From positions 124,001 to 188,000 of the forward strand of contig CABIXK010000002.1 in assembly GCA_902362705.1 (NCBI GenBank): 64,000 bases of DNA, written 5' to 3'. The DNA comes from Rikenellaceae bacterium. GTDB lineage: Bacteria; Bacteroidota; Bacteroidia; Bacteroidales; Rikenellaceae. How positions within the stretch are numbered: the first letter of the stretch is position 1; every line of letters begins with the position of its first letter. A program made the translations under genes and the position numbers. The notes beneath the pieces were generated by a model. It saw only the letters and a list, made by a program, of their open reading frames with translations. It was not told the DNA's origin and did no database searches. Shown here in pieces: positions 1 to 10,037 of this stretch.

Positions 1-86
1 CCGGCAGGCAACGAGATCCGCCGGGTCGGAGCCGAGGAGTTCCGCCGGTGGGTAGAAACCTTCCATTCGAAACAGAAACCGAACAA

Positions 87-90
<4 letters not shown>
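1..90 (+). CDS. C-terminal end of an unidentified protein (partial)
   Basis: Frame 1 is open from the first base and ends at a TGA at 88-90. It encodes about 29 residues, ending in a basic tail (SKQKPNK). The stop overlaps the ATG of mnmG by 4 bases (ATGA), which suggests translational coupling and supports 87 as the mnmG start. The visible fragment is rich in Arg and Glu and is too short to identify. Confidence 0.6.
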
Positions 91-1970
<1,880 letters not shown>

Positions 1971-1988
1971 ACCCGACCGGCACACGGA

Positions 1989-2004
1989 TGTTCCACGTGG
2001 AACA
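1989..2004. promoter_or_regulatory. parS-like centromere site
   Basis: Perfect 16-bp palindrome TGTTCCACGTGGAACA in the mnmG-ilvE gap. It matches the bacterial ParB-binding parS consensus (TGTTtCACGTGaAACA and its CC/GG variants). parS sites cluster near replication origins, often by gidA/gidB/parAB. The assignment rests on sequence match and location; no par genes are in the window. Confidence 0.75.
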
Positions 2005-2014
2005 CGGTAAAGAA

Positions 2015-2043
2015 AAGAGCCCTGCGAGATTCGCAGGGCTCTT
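2015..2043. terminator. Bidirectional intrinsic terminator between mnmG and ilvE
   Basis: Perfect 13-bp stem AAGAGCCCTGCGA / TCGCAGGGCTCTT with a 3-nt GAT loop, between convergent mnmG and ilvE. The A-rich left flank and moderately T-rich right flank allow use in both directions. Confidence 0.8.
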
Positions 2044-2067
2044 GCTTTATACAGCAGATAGATCAGA

Positions 2068-3081
2068 TCAGAGAACCACCGTCGTCCAGCCATGGGTATC
2101 CTCGGCACGGCCGTACTGAATATCCTGGAGACCCGCGTAGAGACGCATACTCTGCGCGCCTACCTCCTGCCCATAATCATAGCGGACACCGGTCTGCATG
2201 TCGAAGATCGTCCCAATGGGAGAGATCACAGCCGCCGTGCCGCAGGCGCCGCACTCTTCGAAGGTGGTGAGCTCCTCTACCGGCACCTCGCGCTCCTCGA
2301 CCTTCATGCCGAAATCGGCAGCCAGCTGGCGCAGGCTCATGTTGGTGATCGAGGGGAGGATGGAGGGCGACTTGGGGGTGACGTAGGTATTGTTCTTGAT
2401 ACCGAAGAAGTTTGCCGCGCCGCACTCCTCAATATACTTATGCTCCTTGGCATCGAGATAGAGTACATTGGAGTAGCCCAGCTCGTGGGCATGGTGGCCC
2501 GAGTAGATGCTGGCCGCATAGTTACCGCCCACCTTCACGTCGCCTGTTCCACGTGGAGCAGCGCGGTCCTGCTCGCGATCCAAAGCGACCTTAATCGGCT
2601 TGATCCCCTCCTTGAAATAGGCACCTACGGGGCTGCAATAGATGATGAGCATCGCCTCGTCGGAGGGCTTGACACCCAGACCCACCTTGGTGCCGAACAT
2701 CACGGGGCGCAGATAGAGCGAGGCACCGGTGCCGTAGGGAGGGACGTGGCGCTCGTTGCGGCGCACGACCTCCTTGCACCCCTCGACGATCATCTCCATC
2801 GTGGGCACGGGCAGGCACAGACGCTCGGCCGACGCGCGCAGACGGCGGGCATTGTCCCCGACGCGGAACAGACGCACCTTGCCGTCGACGCCGCGGAAAG
2901 CCTTGAGCCCCTCGAAGAGCTCGAGCCCGTAGTGCAGGCACGAGGCCGACATGTGCATGCGGATGTACTCGTCCTCGGTGACCTCCATCTCGCTCCATTT
3001 GCCGTCTTTATAGTAAAAACGGACATTCCAATCGGTTTTGTAGTAGTCGAAACCCAGGGCTCCCCAATCTACCTGATTCAT
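2068..3081 (-). CDS. ilvE: Branched-chain amino acid aminotransferase IlvE
   Basis: PLP-dependent transaminase that interconverts Leu, Ile and Val with their 2-oxo acids using glutamate/2-oxoglutarate. The protein is 337 residues, the long type seen in Bacteroidetes and eukaryotes. Diagnostic segments are LHYGLELFEGLKAFRG, the region around the PLP lysine (GDVKVGGNYAAS), EECGAANFF and EECGACGTAAVISP. The start chosen is the ATG giving MNQVDWG; the upstream in-frame extension reads into the metG gap and shows no family similarity. The gene is convergent with mnmG and 28 bases downstream of metG. A one-mismatch parS-like sequence lies inside its coding region. Confidence 0.95.
   Translation of the reverse strand: MNQVDWGALGFDYYKTDWNVRFYYKDGKWSEMEVTEDEYIRMHMSASCLHYGLELFEGLKAFRGVDGKVRLFRVGDNARRLRASAERLCLPVPTMEMIVEGCKEVVRRNERHVPPYGTGASLYLRPVMFGTKVGLGVKPSDEAMLIIYCSPVGAYFKEGIKPIKVALDREQDRAAPRGTGDVKVGGNYAASIYSGHHAHELGYSNVLYLDAKEHKYIEECGAANFFGIKNNTYVTPKSPSILPSITNMSLRQLAADFGMKVEEREVPVEELTTFEECGACGTAAVISPIGTIFDMQTGVRYDYGQEVGAQSMRLYAGLQDIQYGRAEDTHGWTTVVL
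2545..2560. promoter_or_regulatory. Second parS-like site, inside ilvE
   Basis: TGTTCCACGTGGAGCA differs from the perfect palindrome at 1989-2004 at a single base. It lies 541 bp away within the ilvE coding sequence. parS sites inside genes are common in bacteria. The CACGTG core with TTCC/GG flanks is retained. Confidence 0.55.
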
Positions 3082-3109
3082 GATCGTATGTTTTATAAGG
3101 TTGTTCGTA

Positions 3110-5152
3110 TTATCCCACCACTGCGCCGTTGGTGCAGGGTTCGCCGGGCGAGAGCAGCCGCAGCTTGCCCGAGGCATCCTCGGCCATGAGGATCATGCCC
3201 CGCGAAAGGATGCCCTTAAGCTCGCGCGGCTCGAGGTTGACCAGCACCAGCACCTGGCGCCCCACCAGCTCCTCGGGGGTGAAGTGCTCGGCAATGCCCG
3301 AGACGATCTCGCGGCGGTCGATACCCGTGTCGACGGTCAGCTTCAGCAGCTTCTTGGTCTTGGCGACCTTCTCGGCCGAGAGGATCGTCGAGACGCGGAT
3401 ATCCATCTTCTGGAACTCGTCAAATATACAGCTATCTTTCTGCTGTTCAATATTTTGCGCAGCTTCAGCAGCCTCGTTGGCCGCCTTCGTGGCAGCCAAC
3501 TTGTCCAGCTGACGCTGGATCGCCTCGTCGTCGATCTTCTCGAAGAGCAGCTCGGCACGGCCGATGCGGTGACCGGCGGCGACCAGATCGGTGGCGCCCA
3601 GACGTTCCCACGAAAATTTCTCCGCAGCGAGCATGCGCAGGATCTTCGCGGCCGAGAAGGGCATGAAAGGCTCGATGGCGATGGCCGTGTTGGCCGTGAT
3701 CTGGAGCGCCACGTAGAGGATGGTCTCCACGCGCGCCGGGTCGCTCTTGATGACCTTCCACGGCTCGGTGTCGGCCAGATACTTGTTGCCGATGCGGGCG
3801 ACGTTCATGGCCTCCTTGAGCGCCTCGCGGAAGTGGTAGCCCTCGATGTCGGCCTCGAGCGACGCCTTGACGGCGGCCACCTCGGCGAGCGTCTCGCGGT
3901 CGTAGTCGGTCAGCGCGCCGCAGGCGGGAACCACGCCCCCGAAGTATTTTTCGGTGAGCACCAGCGCCCGGTTGACGAAGTTGCCCAGCACGGCCACCAA
4001 CTCGTTGTTGTTGCGCGCCTGGTAGTCCTTCCACGTGAAGTCGTTGTCCTTGGTCTCGGGCGCATTGGCGCAGAGCACGTAGCGCAGCACGTCCTCCTTG
4101 CCGGGGAACTCCTCGAGATACTCGTGCAGCCAGACGGCCCAGTTGCGCGAGGTGGAGATCTTGTCGCCCTCCAGATTGAGGAACTCGTTGGCCGGTACGT
4201 TCTCTGGCAGGATGTAGCCGCCGTGCGCCTTGAGCATCGAAGGGAAGACGATGCAGTGGAAGACGATGTTGTCCTTGCCGATGAAGTGGACCATCTTGGT
4301 GTCGCCGGACTTCCAGTACTGCTCCCAGTCGGGTGTAAAATCCTTGGTAGCAGATATATAACCGATCGGGGCATCGAACCACACGTAGAGCACCTTGCCC
4401 TCGGCGCCCTCCACCGGCACGGGGATGCCCCAGTCGAGGTCGCGGCTCACGGCGCGCGGCTGGAGGCCGCCGTCGAGCCAGCTCTTGCACTGGCCGTAGA
4501 CGTTGGACTTCCACTCCTTGTGGCCGTCGAGGATCCACTCGCGCAGGAACGCCTCGTAGTCGTTCAGCGGCAGGTACCAGTGCTTGGTCTCGCGCTTGAC
4601 GGGCACCGAGCCCGACACGGCGCTGCGGGGGTCGACCAGCTCGTCGGGCGAGAGCGTCGAGCCGCACTTCTCGCACTGGTCGCCGTAGGCGCGGTCGTTG
4701 CCGCACTTGGGGCAGGTGCCGACGATGTAGCGGTCGGCCAGGAACGTCTGCGCCTCCTCGTCGTAGTACTGCTCGGAGGTGCGCTCGATGAACTTGCCCT
4801 CGTCATAGAGCTTGCGGAAGAACTCCGAGGCCGTGGCGGCGTGGGTCGGCGACGAGGTGCGCGAGTAGATGTCGAACGACATGCCCAGCCCCTCGAACGA
4901 CTTGCGGATAATCTCGTGGTAGCGGTCGACGACCTGCTGGGGGGTGATGCCCTCCTTGCGCGCCTTGATGGTGATGGGCACGCCGTGCTCGTCCGATCCG
5001 CAGACCGAGACGACGTCGCACCCCTTCAGACGCAGGTAGCGCGTGTAGATGTCGGAGGGTATGTAGACTCCCGCCAGGTGGCCGATGTGGACCGGGCCGT
5101 TGGCATAGGGGAGGGCCGAAGTGACCAGGTAACGTTTGTACGCTTTTGCCAT
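3110..5152 (-). CDS. metG: Methionyl-tRNA synthetase
   Basis: Class I aminoacyl-tRNA synthetase that charges tRNA-Met. The 680-residue protein has the HIGH-type motif ([14 protein letters not shown]) near residue 20. A zinc-knuckle pair follows ([18 protein letters not shown], about residues 140-160), and the KMSKS-type loop is KISTS. The C-terminus is an EMAPII-like tRNA-binding domain ([14 protein letters not shown] to the end), typical of the long dimeric form. The start is the ATG that gives [23 protein letters not shown] nine codons upstream is in frame but is less likely. Confidence 0.96.
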   Translation of the reverse strand: MAKAYKRYLVTSALPYANGPVHIGHLAGVYIPSDIYTRYLRLKGCDVVSVCGSDEHGVPITIKARKEGITPQQVVDRYHEIIRKSFEGLGMSFDIYSRTSSPTHAATASEFFRKLYDEGKFIERTSEQYYDEEAQTFLADRYIVGTCPKCGNDRAYGDQCEKCGSTLSPDELVDPRSAVSGSVPVKRETKHWYLPLNDYEAFLREWILDGHKEWKSNVYGQCKSWLDGGLQPRAVSRDLDWGIPVPVEGAEGKVLYVWFDAPIGYISATKDFTPDWEQYWKSGDTKMVHFIGKDNIVFHCIVFPSMLKAHGGYILPENVPANEFLNLEGDKISTSRNWAVWLHEYLEEFPGKEDVLRYVLCANAPETKDNDFTWKDYQARNNNELVAVLGNFVNRALVLTEKYFGGVVPACGALTDYDRETLAEVAAVKASLEADIEGYHFREALKEAMNVARIGNKYLADTEPWKVIKSDPARVETILYVALQITANTAIAIEPFMPFSAAKILRMLAAEKFSWERLGATDLVAAGHRIGRAELLFEKIDDEAIQRQLDKLAATKAANEAAEAAQNIEQQKDSCIFDEFQKMDIRVSTILSAEKVAKTKKLLKLTVDTGIDRREIVSGIAEHFTPEELVGRQVLVLVNLEPRELKGILSRGMILMAEDASGKLRLLSPGEPCTNGAVVG

Positions 5153-5251
5153 GGGTAAAATCTTTGTAAATTCAGCCAAAATTACGAATTTTTCGGCGAA
5201 AAGGAAAGCGAAAGGCGATATTTCGGTTGCGGATCGCCACGGACGCGAAAA

Positions 5252-5278
5252 AGGCGCGGCCCCTAAGGGGTCGCGCCT
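5252..5278 (-). terminator. Intrinsic terminator of the S46 peptidase gene
   Basis: Arms at 5252-5263 and 5267-5278 form a 12-bp GC-rich stem with a TAA loop. The A-tract at 5248-5252 becomes a T-tract when read on the minus strand, immediately after the hairpin. One pair is a wobble or mismatch depending on the strand. Confidence 0.65.
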
Positions 5279-5305
5279 CTGCGTCGTAAAAGCCCGGAAG
5301 CGGGG

Positions 5306-7432
5306 TTAGCGTACGATGTCGAGCTCGTCGATGAGCCAGCGGGCCCCGGCGAACTTGTCGATCGTGAAGAGCACGTAGCGGATGTCGACGGCGATCGTGC
5401 GCTGCAGCTCGGGCTCGAAAGCCACGTCGCCCGACATGGCCTCCCAGTTGCCGTCGAACGCAAGGCCGATCAATTCACCCTTGGCATTGAGCACCGGCGA
5501 TCCGGAGTTGCCGCCGGTGATGTCGCAGTCGGCAAGGAAGCAGGTCACCAGCTCGCCCCGCTCGTTGGCGTAGGGACCGAAGTCGCGCGCGGCGTAGAGC
5601 TCCTTGAGGCGCTCGGGCACGTAGAACTCGGCGGGATTCTTCGGATCCTCCTTCTCCATGACGCCCTTCAAAGTCGTATAGTAGTTATACTCCACGCCGT
5701 CGGCAGGCTCGTAGGGGAGCACGCGGCCGTAGGTGAGGCGCAGCGTGAAGTTGGCGTCCGACGCCCACGCCTTCTCGGGGTGCTGGAGCATCAGACCGGC
5801 GACATACTTGCGGCGTCCCTCGGCGAAGGGGGCCGAGTAGGCGCCCGCCTCCTTGCCCAGCTCCTGGTAGAGCTTCACCACCGACTGCACCACGGGAACG
5901 ACGGGGTCGGCAGCGGCCTTTTCGGCCGAATAGTCAGCCAGGAGCCCCTTCATCTTCTCCTCGGAGGTGAAGGCCGAGTTGTCGTAGATGTAGTCGACAT
6001 AGGCGTCGATGTCGCCGCCGAACCGCTTGTCGACGATCTCGGCGTAGAACGACGGGAGCACCTTCATATTTTCGCGGGCGATGCGCATCATGCGCTTGGC
6101 CACCTTACGGTCGGTCTCGGGGCTGTAGTCCTTGTACCATTTGCCCATGCGGGCCATCACCTCGTCAGCGTCTACCTCCTCCGCGAGGCCGTCGCCCCGG
6201 ATGACACCCATGGCGGGACGGAGCAGCTCGATGCCGCCCAGGAAGGCCTCCGAGATGTACTGCATGGCGGCGCGGCTGTCGCTGCGCCCCTCGACGGCGC
6301 TCTTCACCTTCGCGAGGGCGTCGACGTAGCCCTCTTCGGGCAGCGTGTTGGCCTCGGCCCACGCCTGGAACGAGGCCTCCTGGGCCTGCTTGCGCTCCTT
6401 GACCTTCAGTTTCTTGATGCCGCGCGACATGCCGATCGAGTTCTTCCAGTAGTTGGACGACCCGGCGTACTTCGAGGCGTACTGGATGCGCACCTTGTCG
6501 CTCGCGAGCATGTCCTTCCAGAGAATCTCCTGCCGCTCGCCGCGGATGAAGATGCGCTGCGGGTTCGATACCTCCAGCATGTCGGCCAGCTCGTAGGAGG
6601 TGGCGTAGCGCTGCGTGGAGCCGGGGAAGCCCATGATCATGGCGAAGTCGTTCTCCTTGACACCGGCCAGCGAGACCTTGAGGTACTTGTCGGCGCGATA
6701 GGGGCGGTTTTCGGGCGAGTAGTCGGCCGGCTTGTTGTCGGGTCCGGCATAGACGCGGAAGACTGAGAAATCGCCCGTATGGCGCGGCCACATCCAGTTG
6801 TCGGTGTCGCCGCCGAACTTGCCGATCGACTGCGGGGGCGTACCCACCAGGCGGATGTCGGTGAAGACCTCCATGACGAACGAGAAGTACTGGTTACCCT
6901 CGAAGAAGGGGCGCACCGAGACCGTCATGCCCGGGTTCTCGGCCTCGAGCCGCTCGGTGAGCGCCTTGACGTTCTCGCGCACGATCGCGGTGTACTCCTC
7001 CTGCCCGGCCGTCGAGGGGACGTTGCCCAGGATGTCGGCCGTGACGTCGGCGATCTTGCGGATGAAGGTCACGCGCAGACCCGGAGCGGGGAGCTCCCCG
7101 GCGTTGTTCTGCGCCCAGAAGCCGTACTTGAGGTAGTCGTGCTCGACCGACGAGAGCGACTGGATGGCGCCGAAACCGCAGTGGTGGTTGGTGAAGAGCA
7201 GCCCCTCGGGCGAGACGATCTCGCCCGTGCAGCCGCCGCCGAAGATGACGATGGCGTCCTTGAGGGCCGACTTGTTGAGGCTGTAGATCTGCTCGGCCGA
7301 CAGCTTGCAGCCGCGGGCCTTCATGTCCTTGATATTCATCTTCTGAAGGTAGGGCAGCAGCCACATTCCTTCGTCGGCGGCGGCCGTAAGCGCCACGCAG
7401 GCGGCCGCAAGGGTCAATAGGAGTTTTTTCAT
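5306..7432 (-). CDS. S46 family dipeptidyl-peptidase (DPP7-like)
   Basis: Periplasmic serine exopeptidase that removes dipeptides from oligopeptides, used by asaccharolytic Bacteroidales to feed on protein. The protein is 708 residues, the usual family length, with a signal peptide (about residues 1-19). The trypsin-like triad can be placed: His84 in TNHHCGFG, Asp221 in HTGDFSVFR and Ser643 in GGNSGSPV. The residue after FD in the S1 region (Gly661, FDGNWE) matches the Gly of DPP7, which prefers hydrophobic P1. DPP11 has Arg there for Asp/Glu. The specificity call rests on this one position. Confidence 0.93.
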   Translation of the reverse strand: MKKLLLTLAAACVALTAAADEGMWLLPYLQKMNIKDMKARGCKLSAEQIYSLNKSALKDAIVIFGGGCTGEIVSPEGLLFTNHHCGFGAIQSLSSVEHDYLKYGFWAQNNAGELPAPGLRVTFIRKIADVTADILGNVPSTAGQEEYTAIVRENVKALTERLEAENPGMTVSVRPFFEGNQYFSFVMEVFTDIRLVGTPPQSIGKFGGDTDNWMWPRHTGDFSVFRVYAGPDNKPADYSPENRPYRADKYLKVSLAGVKENDFAMIMGFPGSTQRYATSYELADMLEVSNPQRIFIRGERQEILWKDMLASDKVRIQYASKYAGSSNYWKNSIGMSRGIKKLKVKERKQAQEASFQAWAEANTLPEEGYVDALAKVKSAVEGRSDSRAAMQYISEAFLGGIELLRPAMGVIRGDGLAEEVDADEVMARMGKWYKDYSPETDRKVAKRMMRIARENMKVLPSFYAEIVDKRFGGDIDAYVDYIYDNSAFTSEEKMKGLLADYSAEKAAADPVVPVVQSVVKLYQELGKEAGAYSAPFAEGRRKYVAGLMLQHPEKAWASDANFTLRLTYGRVLPYEPADGVEYNYYTTLKGVMEKEDPKNPAEFYVPERLKELYAARDFGPYANERGELVTCFLADCDITGGNSGSPVLNAKGELIGLAFDGNWEAMSGDVAFEPELQRTIAVDIRYVLFTIDKFAGARWLIDELDIVR

Positions 7433-7456
7433 GGGTATATTAAGTTAAATCCTTTT

Positions 7457-7483
7457 TTCAATTTTCAACTTTCAATTTTCAAT
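7457..7483. repeat. TTCAATTTT tandem microrepeat
   Basis: Three to four imperfect copies of TTCAATTTT/TTCAACTTT fill the short gap between the peptidase start and the nadA stop. It is an AT-rich spacer with no visible hairpin; no function is assigned. Confidence 0.5.
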
Positions 7484-8422
7484 TCAGCGTATGGCGATCA
7501 TATTGCGGATCGACCGCTCGGCCGCACGACGCGTCTCTTCGTCGAGCACGATCTCCGGGGCGCCGTTCTCGAGGCAGGCGACGATGTTCTCCAACGTCAC
7601 CATCTTCATGTAATTGCAGTTGTTGCAGCCGCACGAGGGGTCGTCGGGGGGCGCGGGGATGAAGTGCTTCGAAGGGTAGCGCTTGCGCATCTCGGTGAGG
7701 ATGCCCGACTCGGTGACCACGATGAAGGTGTCGGCGTCGCTCCGCCCGCAGTAGTCGAGGATCGCCGCCGTGGAGCCCGTGAAGTCGGCCGCCTCGACGA
7801 TGTAGGCGCGGCACTCGGGGTGGGCCACCACCTTCGCCTCGGGGTGCTGGCGCTTGAGCTCCAGCAGCTTTTCGAGCGAGAACTCCTCGTGGACGTGGCA
7901 GGCGCCGTTCCAGATCACCATATCGTCGCGCCCGGTGAGCTTCTTTATATAGGAGCCCAGGTTGCGGTCGGGCCCGAAGAGGATCGGCTGCTCGCGGGGG
8001 ATCGATTCGACGACGCGCAGGGCGTTGGACGAGGTGCAGCAGATGTCCGTCAGCGCCTTCACGCCCACCGTCGTGTTAACATAGGAGACCACCGTGTAGC
8101 CCGGGTGCTGCGCCTTGAAGGCGGCGAAAGCGGCCGCGTCGCACGACTCGGCCAGCGAGCAGCCCGCCTCGGGGCATGGGATGAGCACCCGCTTGTCGGG
8201 GCAGAGCACCTTGGCCGTCTCGGCCATGAAGTGGACGCCGGCGAAGAGGATCGTCGAGGCGTCGACGCCCTGCGCCTCGACCGACAGGGCCAGCGAGTCG
8301 CCCAGAAAGTCGGCCACCTCCTGCACCTCGGGCGAGGTGTAGTAGTGGGCCAGGATCACGGCGTTCTTTTCGCGCTTGAGCTCCTCGATTCGGCGGCGCA
8401 GCGCGGCGGAGTTTTCAACCAT
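7484..8422 (-). CDS. nadA: Quinolinate synthase NadA
   Basis: [4Fe-4S] enzyme that condenses iminoaspartate with dihydroxyacetone phosphate to quinolinate in de novo NAD synthesis. The 312-residue protein has the family motifs ILAHYYTSPEVQEVADFLGDS at the start, CPEAGCSLAESC in the middle and CGCNNCNYMK near the C-terminus. The last of these supplies cluster cysteines. nadB and nadC are not in the window. The gene ends 51 bases before the S46 peptidase start, and its 5' side borders the putative origin region. Confidence 0.95.
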   Translation of the reverse strand: MVENSAALRRRIEELKREKNAVILAHYYTSPEVQEVADFLGDSLALSVEAQGVDASTILFAGVHFMAETAKVLCPDKRVLIPCPEAGCSLAESCDAAAFAAFKAQHPGYTVVSYVNTTVGVKALTDICCTSSNALRVVESIPREQPILFGPDRNLGSYIKKLTGRDDMVIWNGACHVHEEFSLEKLLELKRQHPEAKVVAHPECRAYIVEAADFTGSTAAILDYCGRSDADTFIVVTESGILTEMRKRYPSKHFIPAPPDDPSCGCNNCNYMKMVTLENIVACLENGAPEIVLDEETRRAAERSIRNMIAIR

Positions 8423-8814
8423 GTTTGTTTTTATTTTTTATTCCTTTATTAAATTTAAATAAAAATAGAATAAGAATAATAGCTGTCGATAGTGTCGATA
8501 AGAAGATTTGGAAAATCGTTATCGACAGCGAGGTAAAAAGCGTGTCGACGGCTTATTCTTCTTGGGTGGGTCTGTTTCAGTGGGTTATGCGGGTTATGAA
8601 CAATTGTGGATAAGGTGTATCATCTTGTCGACAGCCATTTTTTGTGAACAGGGCGGACCCGGCCGTATGTCGCAAACGGTGCCATAAAAAGGGAAAACTT
8701 TTTTTGGCGGTACGGAAAAGCCGTATATACCGCGCCCCGGACGATAAGTGCAACCTCTTTTCGCATGAAGTTTTCAAGAGTTTTGCAGGCGGTTATCGAC
8801 ATGTTTTTGCGGGG
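8423..8814. other. Putative chromosomal replication origin (oriC)
   Basis: A non-coding 392-bp gap between divergently bounded nadA and the mrp stop. It starts with a strongly AT-rich block (8425-8482), a candidate unwinding element in an otherwise GC-rich window. DnaA-box-like 9-mers follow. An exact TTATCCACA lies on the minus strand at 8605-8613. TTATCGACA occurs at 8493-8501 (minus), 8519-8527 (plus) and 8793-8801 (plus). Variants are CTATCGACA 8484-8492 (minus), TTATGAACA 8594-8602 (plus) and TTGTCGACA 8625-8633 (plus). Two boxes abut exactly (8484-8501). parS-like sites lie about 6 kb away. dnaA is not nearby, as is common in Bacteroidetes. Confidence 0.7.
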
Positions 8815-9870
8815 TTATTGACCGTTTGTCATCACTTTTTCAACCGTTTTTTCGGCGATCGCGCGGTACCATTCGCCCACGCGAGGGTCGATGCCGGCGG
8901 CCGGACGGCCATCGTCGGCGCTCTCCATGATCGACTGCACGATGGGGATCTCGCCCAGGAACGCCACGCCGCACTCCTCGGCGTAGCGGCGCGCACCGCC
9001 CCGGCCGAAGAGGTAGTAGCGGGCCTCGGGCAGCTCCTCGGGGGTGAACCAGGCCATGTTCTCGACGATGCCGGCGATGGGGATCGCCACATTCTCGTTG
9101 CGGAACATCTCCACGCCGCGCACCACGTCGGCCACGGCCACTTGCTGGGGCGTGGAGACGATCACCGCGGCGTCGATCTTCAGCTCGCCGATGATCGACA
9201 GGTGGATGTCGCCCGTGCCGGGAGGCAGGTCGACGAGCAGGAAGTCGAGCGCGCCCCACTGCGTCTGGTGGATCATCTGCTTGAGCGCGTTGACCGCCAT
9301 GGCGCCGCGCCAGAGCAGCGCGTCGGTGGGGCGGATGAAGAAGCCGATCGACATGAGCAGGATCTCCATCGAGCGGGCGGGGACGATGCGGTCCTGGTCG
9401 CCCTCGCGCACGGCGTCGGGCACGTAGCCCTCCACGCCGAACATGCGGGGCTGCGAGGGGCCGTAGATATCGGCGTCGAGCACCCCCACCCGGTAGCCCA
9501 TGTCGCGCAGGGCGACGGCGAGGTTGGCCGTGACGGTCGACTTGCCCACGCCCCCCTTGCCGCTCGCCACGGCGATGACGCGGGCGATGGAACCCGTCGA
9601 GGTCAGCGTCTTGGGCTCGGGGCGGGGCGGGGCGCCGCCCTCCTTGACCACTACCAGCACTTCGGTCGAGGGGAGCTCGCGGCGGAGCGTCTCTTCCACG
9701 GTGTTCTTGATCTTTATGGCGAAGGGGTCGCGCGCCTTGGCGAAGCGCAGCACGACGGTGGCCTTGCCGGCCGCCGCCGCGACGTGCTCGACGAATCCGC
9801 TCTGCACGAGATCCTTGCCCGTCTCGGGGTGGAGGATCTCAGAGAGCAGCGATTGAATACGATTTTCCAT
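8815..9870 (-). CDS. mrp: Mrp/NBP35-family iron-sulfur cluster carrier ATPase
   Basis: Cytoplasmic P-loop protein (ApbC/Mrp family) that binds and delivers [4Fe-4S] clusters. The 351-residue protein has an N-terminal MIP18/DUF59-like domain (about residues 1-80). A deviant Walker A, GKGGVGKST, lies at about 104-112. The family block follows with VGVLDADIYGPSQP, LLVDLPPGTGD and VENMAWF. A -7 box (CAAAGATA read on plus) lies 35 bases upstream of the ATG. The gene is divergent from sppA and its stop borders the putative origin. Confidence 0.93.
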   Translation of the reverse strand: MENRIQSLLSEILHPETGKDLVQSGFVEHVAAAAGKATVVLRFAKARDPFAIKIKNTVEETLRRELPSTEVLVVVKEGGAPPRPEPKTLTSTGSIARVIAVASGKGGVGKSTVTANLAVALRDMGYRVGVLDADIYGPSQPRMFGVEGYVPDAVREGDQDRIVPARSMEILLMSIGFFIRPTDALLWRGAMAVNALKQMIHQTQWGALDFLLVDLPPGTGDIHLSIIGELKIDAAVIVSTPQQVAVADVVRGVEMFRNENVAIPIAGIVENMAWFTPEELPEARYYLFGRGGARRYAEECGVAFLGEIPIVQSIMESADDGRPAAGIDPRVGEWYRAIAEKTVEKVMTNGQ

Positions 9871-9905
9871 GAGGCGTGAGTCTTGATTATAAATAGGTCT
9901 TTGTG

Positions 9906-9913
9906 CAAAGATA
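9906..9913 (-). promoter_or_regulatory. -7 promoter box for mrp
   Basis: TATCTTTG on the minus strand matches the Bacteroidetes -7 consensus TAnnTTTG. It leaves a leader of about 30 nt before the mrp ATG. No clear TTTG -33 element is seen. Confidence 0.55.
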
Positions 9914-9976
9914 GGGATTATTTCGAAGTTCTTGCATCGTATTTTGTTTTATATTATCGAAAAACGATAAATATTA

Positions 9977-10006
9977 TTTGTTTTTCGTGGATATTGGCTA
10001 TCTTTG
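9977..10006 (+). promoter_or_regulatory. Promoter of sppA
   Basis: TTTG (9977-9980) and TATCTTTG (9999-10006) are 18 bp apart. They match both halves of the Bacteroidetes sigma consensus (TTTG, about 19 bp, TAnnTTTG). The ATG of sppA is 31 bases downstream of the -7 box. Confidence 0.8.
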
Positions 10007-10037
10007 TACTTGGAAACCTTTTTTAAAGAGATAAGAC

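Noticed and set aside
48-86. GTG start for mnmG at 48
   Set aside because: It would add 13 residues before the FAD-binding strand. The ATG at 87 overlaps the upstream stop as ATGA and gives the normal N-terminus.
4027-4042. Third parS-like site (CACGTG core) inside metG
   Set aside because: The core and inner flanks match but several outer positions differ from the palindrome, so it is too weak to claim. A similar sequence near 13461 (three mismatches) was rejected for the same reason.
3080-5158. 692-codon open frame antisense to metG
   Set aside because: It exactly shadows metG. GC-rich third positions keep the opposite strand free of stops, and its translation is Leu/Val/Gly/Arg-rich with no domain.
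7457-7483. AT-rich TTCAATTTT repeats considered as an origin element or CRISPR fragment
   Set aside because: There are no spacers, no DnaA boxes and only a 50-bp gap; it reads as a simple spacer repeat.
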